Positions 49,155 through 57,892 of a stretch of DNA of 64,000 nucleotides are shown here, in pieces. Positions within the stretch are counted from its first letter, which is position 1. Each line of letters opens with the position of its first letter. Source of the DNA: Micromonospora humi (GTDB lineage Bacteria > Actinomycetota > Actinomycetes > Mycobacteriales > Micromonosporaceae); the NCBI RefSeq assembly GCF_900090105.1, contig NZ_FMDM01000005.1, forward strand, positions 248,001-312,000. Direction: 5' to 3'. The position numbers were made by a program, and so were the translations under genes. Below the pieces are notes generated by a model. It made no database searches. It was given only the letters and a program-made list of their open reading frames with translations, and was not told where the DNA came from.

Positions 49155-50930
49155 TCAGCCCTCCAGTTCGGCCGGTCGGCCCGCCGACTTCGCCTGGGCG
49201 TGGTCGAAGCGGGCGTGGATGATCAGCCGCTGGTAGTTGTCGAACTTGGGGTTGCAGGTGGTCAGCGTGAGCAGCTTCTCGGTGGCCCGGCTACCGGGCT
49301 TTCCCGGCACCGGCGCGACCACCTCGACCTGGGACGGCTTGACGATGCGCTGCTGGTAGACCCGGTAGACGAGCCATTCGGTCTTGGTCTCGACCACGAT
49401 CGTGTCGTCCGTCTTCAGCTCGTCCAGCCGCCAGAACGTGGATCGGATGCGGTGCCCGGCGACGGAGAAGTTGCCGACCTGGCCGGGCATGGCGCTGTCC
49501 GGGTAGTGGCCCGGGGCGTACCGGATGTCGTCGGGGGTGACGCCCTCGACCACGACCCAGTGCTTGTCGAGCTTGGGGATGTAGAGGCCGGCGACGGGCT
49601 TTCCCTCGGCCGGCGGCTTCGGCTTCGTGCTCGGGCCGGGCGTCGGGCCGACCGTCGGGTCGGCCGCCCATTCCTGGGCGAGCTGGCCGTTCAGGTCGTT
49701 CTGGTGGGCGTCGACGATGACCGACTTGCCCCAGATCTCGTAGCCAGCGAAGAGGAGCACCACCAGACCGAACGTGATCAGCAGTTCCCCCGCGCCCCGG
49801 ACGAGGGTGCGCACGCGGGAGCCGGTGGTGGGGCGGGTCAGTTCGGAGTAGACGCTCTTGTAGCCCTCACCGGTCTGCTCGGGCCGGAGCTGCACCACCC
49901 GCTCGCCGCGCCGCGGTCGCGGCGGCTCGCCGGGCGACTCGGCGCCGTCGTCGTCGCCGGTGTCGGGCACCGGGGGCACCGCGCCCATCAGCCCGGTGGC
50001 GTCGAGCCGCGGATCGGCCGGCGGGCGCGTGACGGGGGGCAGCACCGCGGTCGCGCCGGGGTCGGCCGGCGCGGGCACCTCCGGTCCGCGGCCGGTCGGG
50101 CCACCCGATCGGGGTACGCCGGCACGTCGCTCGGTGTCCTCGGCGCGCCGCTGGGCCCGCTCGGCTACCGGCGGGATGAAATGGGTTGGTCCGTCACCCG
50201 GCGCGGCCGGTCGCACGCCGGCTGCGCGCACGTCGCCGGCTCGGCCCGGGGCGGCCCCGGGCCGGCCCGGGGCGGCGAGTGGGCGGTCCGGCGTGGTGGG
50301 GGGGTGGCCGGGGGCTGCGGCGGCGCGGTCCGGGCCGGAGCGGCGGTCGGACGTGCCGGCGTCGACCGGGCGGAAGTGTGCACCCCGATCGGGGGAGTCG
50401 AACCGCCGGCCGGCGGCGGGACCGGGCGGGCCGGCGGACCACCGGGGCTCGGCGGCGGGCGGTCCGGCGGCGAGTCGGTCCGGCGGCCCGGCGGGTCGGG
50501 CACCGAGTCGGTCCGGCGGCCCGGGGGCGGGTCCGGGCGGCCCGGCGGATGGCCGGGTGCCGGGCATGGCCCGGCTCTCGGCGGCCCGGCTCTCGGCGGC
50601 CCGGCTCTCGGCGGCCCGGCGTTCCGGGCCGGCCACCGGCCGGCCGGGATGGCGGGACGGCGGGTACGCCTCCGCGCGGGACGCGGCGCCCGGCGGGCGA
50701 GGCTGGTTGCCCGGCCAGGCGGGCGGTGCCGGGGCGGCCGGTCGGGCGGGGCCGCGTCGCGCCGGCGCGGCGTGGGCCGGGCCGGCGTCCGGCCAGGGCA
50801 GGTCGATCGGGGGCGGCGGACGTTCGACCTTCGGTGACGCCGGGCGCTCGACCTTCGGGAGGAACTCGGTCTGCTCCTCCGGACGGGCCCGGCCGTGACC
50901 GCCGCGCTCGCGGGGGTCGTCGCCGTTCAC
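49155..50930 (-). CDS. Class E sortase with long disordered N-terminus
   Basis: A 591-residue sortase. Residues 1 to about 345 are Pro/Arg/Ala/Gly-rich and low in complexity, with a 20-residue run of AESRA repeats near 107-128. One helix (about 385-405, [19 protein letters not shown]) anchors the catalytic domain, which has [49 protein letters not shown] and the nucleophile in LLTLTTCNP (Cys559), with the catalytic Arg in the QRLIIHARF region. Class E sortases cleave LAxTG-type signals. Typical class E sortases are about 230-350 residues, so the N-terminal extension is unusual. GTG 50930 overlaps the DUF881 stop (GTGA). Confidence 0.9.
   Translation of the reverse strand: MNGDDPRERGGHGRARPEEQTEFLPKVERPASPKVERPPPPIDLPWPDAGPAHAAPARRGPARPAAPAPPAWPGNQPRPPGAASRAEAYPPSRHPGRPVAGPERRAAESRAAESRAAESRAMPGTRPSAGPPGPAPGPPDRLGARPAGPPDRLAAGPPAAEPRWSAGPPGPAAGRRFDSPDRGAHFRPVDAGTSDRRSGPDRAAAAPGHPPTTPDRPLAAPGRPGAAPGRAGDVRAAGVRPAAPGDGPTHFIPPVAERAQRRAEDTERRAGVPRSGGPTGRGPEVPAPADPGATAVLPPVTRPPADPRLDATGLMGAVPPVPDTGDDDGAESPGEPPRPRRGERVVQLRPEQTGEGYKSVYSELTRPTTGSRVRTLVRGAGELLITFGLVVLLFAGYEIWGKSVIVDAHQNDLNGQLAQEWAADPTVGPTPGPSTKPKPPAEGKPVAGLYIPKLDKHWVVVEGVTPDDIRYAPGHYPDSAMPGQVGNFSVAGHRIRSTFWRLDELKTDDTIVVETKTEWLVYRVYQQRIVKPSQVEVVAPVPGKPGSRATEKLLTLTTCNPKFDNYQRLIIHARFDHAQAKSAGRPAELEG
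50570..50629. repeat. 15-bp tandem repeat in the sortase gene
   Basis: Four perfect head-to-tail copies of GCCCGGCTCTCGGCG (50570-50584, 50585-50599, 50600-50614 and 50615-50629). On the minus strand they encode AESRA repeats in the disordered N-terminus. They are in frame and likely to vary in copy number between strains. Confidence 0.95.
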
Positions 50931-51733
50931 CTGGGCACCGTCGCGGACTGCAACGCGGTGGAGTCCTCGAACGCCGGCACGGTGACGGTGGAGACCTGCT
51001 CGGTGTAGCCGAGCTGGTAGTGGTCGGCCACTTCCTTGAACACCCGGACTCCCTCAGAGGCGGCGAGCGCCCGCTGGAACTCGGCGGGATCGCCGATGGC
51101 CACGATCTTGAAAGGAGGGGAGTAAACCCGGCCGTGCAGCAGCAGGGTGTTACCGACGCAGCGTACCGCGCTGGTGCTGAGTACGCGGACGTTCATGATT
51201 GACATGGCCTCGGCGCCGCCGGCCCAGAGCGCGTTCACCACCGCCTGCACGTCGCCCTGGTGCACGACCAGGTCGTCGTTGCTGGCGCCCTTGGGCAGCG
51301 GCTGGCCGGCTCCCCAGTCGGCGTCGTTCAGCTCGATCGTGATCCCGGTGCCGGTGAGCGCCGTGAACCCGGCGGCCTGCCGGATCGCGGCGGCCCGGTC
51401 CCGCTGCGTCTTCACCGGCCCGTCGGTGCCGGCCAGGGCCTCGGTCTGTTCCTCCACCTCGTCGCGCAGCCGGGCGGCCTTCGCCTCGCTGGCCGCCACC
51501 TGCTCGCGGCGGTCCTCGATCAACTGGGTGAGCTGGGGGCGCCGGTCCTCGCGCAGCGAGGTGCCACCGGCGGTGGTCGCGGTGGTGGTGAACAGGAGCC
51601 CGGCCGCGGCGGCGATCAGGGGCACGCCGATCGACCAGCCCGGCCGGCGCTGGCGCGCTCGCCGGGGCAGCAGGCCGGCCGCCGCGCGGCGGAGAGCCTT
51701 CTGCCAGGAGGCGGCGCCGGACGTGTACTCCAC
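50927..51733 (-). CDS. DUF881-family envelope protein
   Basis: A 268-residue protein with a basic N-terminus, one helix at about 33-52 ([23 protein letters not shown]), a coiled coil at about 65-115 ([31 protein letters not shown]) and the DUF881 domain ([62 protein letters not shown]). It resembles the mycobacterial protein next to CrgA and the Rv0008-like neighbourhood. GTG 51733 has GGGAAC upstream. Its stop overlaps the sortase start by 4 nt. It is divergent from crgA. Confidence 0.9.
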   Translation of the reverse strand: MEYTSGAASWQKALRRAAAGLLPRRARQRRPGWSIGVPLIAAAAGLLFTTTATTAGGTSLREDRRPQLTQLIEDRREQVAASEAKAARLRDEVEEQTEALAGTDGPVKTQRDRAAAIRQAAGFTALTGTGITIELNDADWGAGQPLPKGASNDDLVVHQGDVQAVVNALWAGGAEAMSIMNVRVLSTSAVRCVGNTLLLHGRVYSPPFKIVAIGDPAEFQRALAASEGVRVFKEVADHYQLGYTEQVSTVTVPAFEDSTALQSATVPR

Positions 51734-51958
51734 CGGGCGTTCCCTTTCCTGTCGTCTCGGCCCGCACCGATGCGAACCACCCTGCTCGACCCGAAAAGTC
51801 CGCTCTTTTCGGTAACTCGGTGCACCGGCCCGACCCCATTCGTGGCCTGGACGGTCCTTCCGGACTACGCTAACTGTCGAACATTATTGGCCATGGACCG
51901 TCGCCCCCGCGCCCGGTTGTCAGGCCGGACGAGGTCGTACCCCCCTCTGGAGAGCGTC

Positions 51959-52222
51959 GTGCCCAAGTCTCAGGTCCGCAAGAAGAAGGTGTACACCCCG
52001 CCGACGGACGTGCGTCCGACGGCGACGGCGTCGACGCGCAAGCCTAGCCCGATCTGGCTGCCGGTCACGGCCGTCGCGCTGATCGTGGTCGGCATCGGCT
52101 GGCTGGTGATCTACTACCTCTCCGAGCAGGCGTACCCGGTCGCCTCCTGGGGCTACTGGAACCTCGCGGTGGGCTTCGGCGCGATGGTCTCCTCGCTGAT
52201 CCTGCTCTCCCGCTGGCGCTGA
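51959..52222 (+). CDS. crgA: Cell division protein CrgA
   Basis: An 87-residue protein with two membrane helices (IWLPVTAVALIVVGIGWLVIYYL and WGYWNLAVGFGAMVSSLILL) and a short cytoplasmic N-terminus beginning VPKSQVRKKKVYTPP, which is diagnostic for CrgA. It binds FtsZ/FtsI/PknA-type partners and coordinates septation in actinobacteria. GTG 51959 has GGAGAG upstream. Its neighbourhood next to pknB matches mycobacteria and Streptomyces. Confidence 0.95.
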   Translation: MPKSQVRKKKVYTPPTDVRPTATASTRKPSPIWLPVTAVALIVVGIGWLVIYYLSEQAYPVASWGYWNLAVGFGAMVSSLILLSRWR

Positions 52223-52336
52223 GCGGGGCGGGCTCCGCCCCGGTCCACGTCACGCCACGCCGCCCCTGCCCGGCGCACCGGCGCCGGTCCACCTAAGGTG
52301 TCCGCAGGGCGGCGTGGCCGATGCGAGAAGACTCAC

Positions 52337-52366
52337 GTTACTGCTGAGTAACCTTCCGCGTAGGCT
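52337..52366 (+). promoter_or_regulatory. Putative promoter overlapped by GTTACT/AGTAAC operator
   Basis: The perfect dyad GTTACTGCTGAGTAAC (52337-52352) covers the probable -35 TTACTG (52338-52343). A -10 TAGGCT (52361-52366) follows after 17 bp, and the start codon is at 52401. A repressor bound here would block transcription. The regulator is not in the window; TetR-type fatty-acid regulators are plausible because of the gene's role. Confidence 0.65.
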
Positions 52367-52400
52367 GCACTGACAAGCAGCAGACCGGGAGGCCAACTCG

Positions 52401-54599
52401 ATGGGCAGCGTCCAGATCGTCACCACGATCCTCGCGGCCGCCATCACCGCCGTTGCGGTGTGGCTCGCGGTACGCGCGGTCATGAAGATGACCGCCGTCA
52501 TCCGGCTCGGCCAGCCCGCGCCGGAGCGCTTCGGCGACAAGGGCGCGCGTACGACGAAGATGCTGGTGGAGACCGCCGGTCACACCCGCATGCTGAAGTG
52601 GAGCGTGGTCGGGGCCGCGCACTGGTTCGTGATGGTCGGCTTCGTCGTGCTGTCGCTGCTGGTGCTGGAGGCGTACTTCGAGGTGGTCACGCCCGGCGGC
52701 GGGCTGCCGATCGTCGGGCACTGGACGGTCTTCGGCCTGGTCACCGAGTGGATCGGCATCCTGGGTCTGGTCGGCATCCTGGTGCTGATGGCGATCCGGC
52801 TGCGCAACCGCCCGAACCGGCCGGAGAACCGCTCGCGGTTCACCGGCTCCACCATGTGGCAGGGCTACTTCGTCGAGTGGGTCGTGCTGCTGGTCCTGAT
52901 CTTCGGGTTCGTCATCCGCGGCTTCAAGGTCGCCACCGACCACTTCGAGTACCCGGTCTGGGCCACCCCGCTGAGCCACGCGGTCGGCGCGGTGCTGCCG
53001 GACTGGTCGGCCGGCGTCAGCGTGGCCGCCCTCATCAAGATCATGATTTCGATGACCTGGCTCATCGTGATCTCGCTGAACGTCACCATGGGCGTGGCCT
53101 GGCACCGCTTCCTGGCCTTCCCCAACATCTTCTTCAAGCGTGACCCGGAGAAGCCGGCCGGCTCCGGCCTGGGCCCGCTGCGCCCGATGACCAGCGAGGG
53201 CAAGCCGCTCGACTTCGAGGAGGCCGACCCCGAGAAGGACCAGTTCGGTGTCGCCCAGGTCGAGCAGTTCACCTGGAAGGGCCTGCTCGACTTCAGTACC
53301 TGCACCGAGTGCGGTCGCTGCCAGTCGCAGTGCCCGGCCTGGAACACCGGCAAGCCGCTGTCGCCGAAGCTGCTGGTGCTGAGCCTGCGCGACCACGCGT
53401 ACGCGAAGGCGCCCTACCTGCTGGCCGGCGGCGGCAAGGACCTGACCGGTGAGGAGAAGGCCACCGAGGCGCAGCTCGCCCACATGGACGTGCTGGCCCT
53501 GGCCGAGGCCGAGCGGCCGCTGATCGGCACCGCCGAGGAGGGCGGCGTCATCGACCCGGACGTGCTCTGGTCCTGCACCACCTGCGGCGCCTGCGTCGAG
53601 CAGTGCCCGGTGGACATCGAGCACGTCGACCACATCGTCGACATGCGCCGCTACCAGGTGCTGATCGAGTCGAGCTTCCCCTCGGAGGCCGGCGTGATGC
53701 TGCGCAACCTGGAGAACAAGGGCAACCCGTGGGGCGCGCCGCAGAACACCCGTGAGGACTGGACCAAGGGCCTCGACTTCGAGGTGCCCAAGGTCGGCGA
53801 GGTCGAGGACTTCGAGTACCTGTTCTGGGTCGGCTGCGCCGGTGCCTTCGAGGACAAGGCCAAGAAGACCACCCGGGCGGTCGCCACGCTGCTCAACGAG
53901 GCCGGCGTCAGCTTCGCCATCCTCGGCGAGGGCGAGACCTGCTCCGGTGACCCGGCCCGTCGGATCGGCAACGAGTTCGTCTTCCAGATGCTCGCCCAGC
54001 AGAACGTCGAGACGCTGAACGAGGCGTTCGAGGGTCGGGAGAAGGCCAAGCGGAAGATCGTGGCCACCTGCCCGCACTGCTTCAACACCCTGGGCAACGA
54101 GTACGGCCAGCTGGGCGGCGAGTTCGAGGTCGTGCACCACACCCAGTTGCTGGCCCACCTGGTCAGCGCCGGAAAGCTCACCCCGGTGCAGCCGGTCGAC
54201 GGCGGCGTGACCTACCACGACCCCTGCTACCTGGGCCGGCACAACCGGGTCTTCGCCGCCCCCCGCGAGGTGCTCGGCGACTCCATCCAGGGCGAGCTGA
54301 CCGAGATGCCGCGCAACAGCGAGCGCTCCTTCTGCTGCGGCGCGGGCGGCGCCCGGATGTGGATGGAGGAGAAGATCGGCAAGCGGATCAACGTGGACCG
54401 GGTCGAGGAGGCCATCTCCACCGGCGCGAAGACCATCGCGGTCGGCTGTCCGTTCTGCTCGACGATGCTCAACGACGGGGTGAACGGCAAGGGCGCCGGC
54501 GAGGACGTCGAGGTGATCGACGTGGCCAGCGTGCTGCTGCGCTCGGTCAAGCCGGACGCGCCGGCCGGCGAGAAGGAGACCGCTCCGGCGGCCGGCTGA
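52401..54599 (+). CDS. EtfD-like membrane iron-sulfur reductase
   Basis: A 732-residue protein. About six membrane segments occupy residues 1-245 (heme-binding-like His74 is in the second). Then come two [4Fe-4S] motifs, CTECGRCQSQCP (Cys301, 304, 307, 311) and CTTCGACVEQCP (Cys392, 395, 398, 402), and two CCG domains with CAGAFEDKAKK...CSGDPARR...CPHCFNTLG and CYLGRHN...CCGAGGARMW...CPFCSTML. The design matches the mycobacterial EtfD/Rv0338c group, which takes electrons from ETF during fatty-acid oxidation to the quinone pool. ATG 52401 has GGGAGG eight nt upstream. A repressor-like operator lies on the promoter. A terminator follows. Confidence 0.86.
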   Translation: MGSVQIVTTILAAAITAVAVWLAVRAVMKMTAVIRLGQPAPERFGDKGARTTKMLVETAGHTRMLKWSVVGAAHWFVMVGFVVLSLLVLEAYFEVVTPGGGLPIVGHWTVFGLVTEWIGILGLVGILVLMAIRLRNRPNRPENRSRFTGSTMWQGYFVEWVVLLVLIFGFVIRGFKVATDHFEYPVWATPLSHAVGAVLPDWSAGVSVAALIKIMISMTWLIVISLNVTMGVAWHRFLAFPNIFFKRDPEKPAGSGLGPLRPMTSEGKPLDFEEADPEKDQFGVAQVEQFTWKGLLDFSTCTECGRCQSQCPAWNTGKPLSPKLLVLSLRDHAYAKAPYLLAGGGKDLTGEEKATEAQLAHMDVLALAEAERPLIGTAEEGGVIDPDVLWSCTTCGACVEQCPVDIEHVDHIVDMRRYQVLIESSFPSEAGVMLRNLENKGNPWGAPQNTREDWTKGLDFEVPKVGEVEDFEYLFWVGCAGAFEDKAKKTTRAVATLLNEAGVSFAILGEGETCSGDPARRIGNEFVFQMLAQQNVETLNEAFEGREKAKRKIVATCPHCFNTLGNEYGQLGGEFEVVHHTQLLAHLVSAGKLTPVQPVDGGVTYHDPCYLGRHNRVFAAPREVLGDSIQGELTEMPRNSERSFCCGAGGARMWMEEKIGKRINVDRVEEAISTGAKTIAVGCPFCSTMLNDGVNGKGAGEDVEVIDVASVLLRSVKPDAPAGEKETAPAAG

Positions 54600-54624
54600 G
54601 GCGTACCCCGGCGAGGGCCGGACC

Positions 54625-54663
54625 ACGACGGCGGCGGCACCCGCGCGGTGCCGCCGCCGTCGT
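54625..54663. terminator. Bidirectional terminator between etfD-like and GOLPH3-like genes
   Basis: A perfect 17-bp stem (54625-54641 with 54647-54663) and a 5-nt loop CGCGC, abutting the stop of the convergent gene at 54665. This is the longest uninterrupted stem seen here, equalled only by that at 58922-58959. Confidence 0.93.
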
Positions 54664-54664
54664 C

Positions 54665-55336
54665 TCAGTTTCCGGCGGAGATCGCCGCCGTGGTGGCGAC
54701 AGTGGTGGCGACCATCATCGCGGCCTGCAACTCGTCGATCGCCTTCTTCACCGCGACGGAGGCCCAGTCGCCGGCGGCGATCTCGGTCAGCCGGGCCTTG
54801 ACCCGCTCCTTCGGCAGCTCGCGGAAGAGCTTGCGGTCCAGGCCCACGGCCCGGGTCAGGGTGAGCAGCGCGGCGGTCCGCGCGTCGACCGGCCCGTCGC
54901 CGACCAGCGCGCCCACCATCCGCTGCCGGGCCGCGGTCTCCGCCGCCGGCTCCGCGCCGGTCGGCGAGGGATAGCGGGTACGCGGGAAGACGAGCAACAC
55001 CCGGTCCGACTCCCGGCGCAGCACCCCGGCGTCGACCAGCCCGTCGAGCACCCGGTCCGGCAGGCCCTTCGCCAGCTTGCCGATCCAGTCCTTCGGCTTG
55101 CGCGGCCGGCCGGACCCCACGGTGGCGAGCGCCTCGTCGAGCAGCGGCACGCCGGTCGGGCTCGGGTCGGTCACCACCAGTCGCTTGTCCGCCACCTCCA
55201 CCCGGCGGGCGAGGGCCAGCTCCAGCAGCACCGCCCCGGCGAGGCCGTAGTCGAGGTGCGGGCGGCCGAGCCGGTTGGCGCCGCCGTCGTCGTACGCGAG
55301 CAGGACCAGTTCGTCGGTGAGCAGCAGGCCGTCCAT
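54665..55336 (-). CDS. GOLPH3/Vps74-like (GPP34) protein
   Basis: A 223-residue GPP34-domain protein: LLLTDELVLLAYDD, LDYGLAGAVLLELALARRVEV, VLDGLVDAGVL and RMVGALVGDGPVDARTAALLTLTRAVGLDRKLFRELP are conserved across the actinobacterial GOLPH3-like family. In eukaryotes the fold binds PI4P and glycosyltransferases at the Golgi; in bacteria the role is unknown. ATG 55336 is unambiguous. It is divergent from the first CNNM protein; only 15 nt separate their starts. Confidence 0.9.
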   Translation of the reverse strand: MDGLLLTDELVLLAYDDGGANRLGRPHLDYGLAGAVLLELALARRVEVADKRLVVTDPSPTGVPLLDEALATVGSGRPRKPKDWIGKLAKGLPDRVLDGLVDAGVLRRESDRVLLVFPRTRYPSPTGAEPAAETAARQRMVGALVGDGPVDARTAALLTLTRAVGLDRKLFRELPKERVKARLTEIAAGDWASVAVKKAIDELQAAMMVATTVATTAAISAGN

Positions 55337-55351
55337 GTCCCCACGCTACGG

Positions 55352-56725
55352 GTGAGCCGCCACCGGCGCCCGCGTGCCACAATCACGCCCATCGACGGCC
55401 TGCTGGTTCTGACGCTGTTGCCCCTGGTCGGCTTCGTGCTGCTGACCGCCGGCAACGCCTTCTTCGTCGCGGCCGAGTTCGCCCTGGTCACCGTGGACCG
55501 GGCGGAGATCGACAGGCGGGCCGGCGAGGGGGACGGCCGGGCCGTCACGGTCCGCCGCGCGCTGCGGGACCTCTCCTTCCAGCTCTCCGGCGCCCAGCTC
55601 GGCATCACCATCACCGCGCTGCTCACCGGCTATCTGGCCGAGCCCGCGCTGGCCCGGCTCGTGGCGCCGCTGCTGCGCCCGGTCGGCGGGGCGGACCGGT
55701 TCACCGGCCTGCTCGCCCTGGCCGTGGCCACGCTCGTCTCGATGCTCTTCGGTGAGCTGGTGCCGAAGAACCTGGCGCTGGCCCGCCCGATGCCGGCCGC
55801 GCTGGCCACCGCCGCGCCGATGCGTGCCTTCTCCCGCACCTTCGGCTGGCTGATCCGGCTGCTCAACGACTCGGCCAACCGACTGGTCCGCCGGCTCGGC
55901 GTGGAGCCGCAGGAGGAACTCGCGAGCGCCCGTTCCCCGGAGGAGTTGGGGTTGCTGGCGGCGATCTCGGCGCGGGCCGGCGCGCTGCGGCCGGACACCG
56001 CGATGCTGCTGCGGCGCACCATCCGCTTCGGCGACAAGCGGGCCGCCGAGGCGATGACCCCACGGGTGGACGTGATCGCGCTGCGCGCCACCGCCTCGGT
56101 CGCCGAGTTGCTGGACCTGTCCCGGCAGACCGGCCGGACCCGGTTCCCGGTCTACGAGGAGACGCTCGACCTGGTCACCGGCGTCGCCGGGGTGCCCGAC
56201 GCGCTCGGCGTGCCGCTGGCCCGCCGTTCCGCCACCACCGTCGCCTCGGTCGCCCGGGAACCGGTGTACGTCCCGGAGAGCCTGGACCTGGACGGGGTGC
56301 TGGCGGCGCTCAAGGACGCCGGCGCGGACCTGGCCATCGTGGTCGACGAGTACGGCGGCACCGACGGCGTGGTGACCGTGGAGGACCTGGTCGAGGAGCT
56401 GGTCGGGGAGATCGCCGACGAGTTCGACCCGGCCGCGGTGGACGACCTCGGGCCGGCGGAGCTGACCGTGCCCGGCGGGGAACGGACCGTCCTGGTCGAC
56501 GGCGTGCTGCGCGCCGACGAGTTGGTCGAGCAGACCGGTTTCCGGCTGCCCGAGGGCCCGTACGAGACGCTGGGCGGCTTCCTGATGGCCCGGCTCGGCC
56601 ACATCCCGGTCCCCGGCGAGTCGGTCGACGAGGCCGGTTACGAGTTCACCGTGGTGGAGGTCGACCGGCACCGGATCGAGCAGGTCCGGGTGGTGCGCCC
56701 CGAGGAGCCCGACGACGGTGCCTGA
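55352..56725 (+). CDS. CNNM/CorC-type membrane transporter (hemolysin family), copy 1
   Basis: A 457-residue protein. A DUF21/CNNM transmembrane domain with about four helices spans about 15-210 (GNAFFVAAEFALVTVDRAEI, SGAQLGITITALLTGYLAEPAL, LFGELVPKNLALARP). Two CBS domains follow (TPRVDVIALRATASVAELLDLSRQTGRTRFPVYEE; VYVPESLDLDGVLAALKDAGADLAIVVDEYGG), then a C-terminal transporter-associated domain (GFLMARLGHIPVPGESVD). It is a Mg/Co-type transporter or exporter relative. GTG 55352 is the most likely start but lacks a clear Shine-Dalgarno; the next in-frame option is TTG near 55408. It overlaps copy 2 by 8 nt. Confidence 0.87.
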   Translation: MSRHRRPRATITPIDGLLVLTLLPLVGFVLLTAGNAFFVAAEFALVTVDRAEIDRRAGEGDGRAVTVRRALRDLSFQLSGAQLGITITALLTGYLAEPALARLVAPLLRPVGGADRFTGLLALAVATLVSMLFGELVPKNLALARPMPAALATAAPMRAFSRTFGWLIRLLNDSANRLVRRLGVEPQEELASARSPEELGLLAAISARAGALRPDTAMLLRRTIRFGDKRAAEAMTPRVDVIALRATASVAELLDLSRQTGRTRFPVYEETLDLVTGVAGVPDALGVPLARRSATTVASVAREPVYVPESLDLDGVLAALKDAGADLAIVVDEYGGTDGVVTVEDLVEELVGEIADEFDPAAVDDLGPAELTVPGGERTVLVDGVLRADELVEQTGFRLPEGPYETLGGFLMARLGHIPVPGESVDEAGYEFTVVEVDRHRIEQVRVVRPEEPDDGA

Positions 56726-57722
56726 ACTGCTTGTCGCCCTGGTGCTGCTGCTCGGCAACGCCTTCTTCGTGGGCAGCGAGTTCGCGTTGATCGCGTCCCG
56801 CCGTACCGTGATCGAACCGCTCGCGGTGACGTCGAAGCGGGCTCGGTGGGCGCTCGCCGCGATGAACCAGATCCCGCTGATGATCGCCGGTGCGCAGCTC
56901 GGCATCACGGTCTGCTCGCTGGGTCTGGGCGCGATCGCCGAGCCGGCGCTGGCCCACCTGTTGGAGGCGCCGTTCACCGCGGTCGGGCTACCGGCGTCCG
57001 CGGTGCACCCGGTGGCGTTCGTGATCGCGCTGGCGGTGGTGGTGTTCCTGCACACCGTGGTCGGCGAGATGGTGCCGAAGAACATCACGCTCGCCGGCCC
57101 GGAGCCGTCGGCGCTGTGGCTCGGCCCCGCGATGCTCGCGTTCTGCCTGGCCACCAAGCCGCTGCTGCTGGCGATGAAGTGGTCGGCCCGGCAGGTGCTG
57201 CGGTGGTGGCGGGTGGAGGCGACGGACGCGGTGAAGACGGTGTTCACCGCCGAGGAGCTGGCCGGGCTGGTCTCGCAGGCGCGCACCGAGGGGCTGCTGG
57301 ACGCCGAGGAGCACGCCCGGATCACCGGCGCGCTGGCGCTGCACACCCGGACCGCCGCCGACGCCCTGCAACCCTGGTCCACGGTGACCACCGTGGCCGA
57401 GGACGTCTCACCGGCCTCGCTGGAGGTGCTGGCGACCCGCACCGGCCGGTCCCGCTTCCCGGTGGTGCAGCGCGCCACCCGGCGGGTGCTCGGCTTCGTG
57501 CACGTCAAGGACGTGCTCGGGTACGCCGGCGCGAGCCGGCGGGGCCCGGTGCCGGCGGAGGTCTACCGGCCGCTGGCCGTGGTGCCGCCGGACCGTACGC
57601 TGGCCGACCTGCTGCTGGCGATGCGCCGCGAGCGCCGGCACATGGTGCTGGTCAGCGACGGTCGCCGGCCCCTCGGCGTGGTGACGCTCGACGACGTATT
57701 GACGGCTATCGTCGGCAGGTGA
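56718..57722 (+). CDS. CNNM/CorC-type membrane transporter (hemolysin family), copy 2
   Basis: A 334-residue protein. The DUF21 part covers about 1-160 (LLLGNAFFVGSEFALIASRRTVIEPL, AGAQLGITVCSLGLGAIAEPAL, VVGEMVPKNITLAGP), and CBS domains end the chain (VKTVFTAEELAGLVSQARTEG; FPVVQRATRRVLGFVHVKDVL; MVLVSDGRRPLGVVTLDDVLTAIVG). Unlike copy 1 it lacks the C-terminal transporter-associated domain. GTG 56718 is within the end of copy 1, so translation is coupled. The two subunits may act as a heteromer; the ion is not predictable from sequence. Confidence 0.9.
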   Translation: MPELLVALVLLLGNAFFVGSEFALIASRRTVIEPLAVTSKRARWALAAMNQIPLMIAGAQLGITVCSLGLGAIAEPALAHLLEAPFTAVGLPASAVHPVAFVIALAVVVFLHTVVGEMVPKNITLAGPEPSALWLGPAMLAFCLATKPLLLAMKWSARQVLRWWRVEATDAVKTVFTAEELAGLVSQARTEGLLDAEEHARITGALALHTRTAADALQPWSTVTTVAEDVSPASLEVLATRTGRSRFPVVQRATRRVLGFVHVKDVLGYAGASRRGPVPAEVYRPLAVVPPDRTLADLLLAMRRERRHMVLVSDGRRPLGVVTLDDVLTAIVGR

Positions 57723-57778
57723 ATGAATACCCTTGGTGTGCAACTGATTGCGGACACGTGATTGAACAACGGGCCGCC

Positions 57779-57892
57779 TTGATTCCACCCGGGTGCCTTC
57801 CCTAATGTGATGCACCGACCGTTGTGGGTCGTCCGCCTCGATCTTCCCTCTCGCGAGGCGCCCGCCGGTCGGTTGCAAAGGAGTCCGTGCCG
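57779..57892 (+). promoter_or_regulatory. Promoter and nested-stem 5' leader of the first NlpC/P60 gene
   Basis: TTGATT (57779-57784), 18-bp spacer and TAATGT (57803-57808) suit a vegetative promoter. The predicted transcript begins near 57814 with ACCGACCG (57814-57821), which pairs with CGGTCGGT (57866-57873); inside this, CGCCTCG (57834-57840) pairs with CGAGGCG (57854-57860). The outer arm ends four nt before the AAAGGAG ribosome site (57877-57883). A regulatory or stability element is likely; it does not match the ydaO class found at 61244. Confidence 0.6.

Noticed and set aside
52338..55382. Long open frame of about 1,000 codons on the minus strand, and similar ones at 23538-26522 and 46240-48300
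   Set aside because: These lie opposite well-supported genes, have no recognisable domains, and are Arg/Gly/Pro-rich, as expected for shadow frames in GC-rich DNA.
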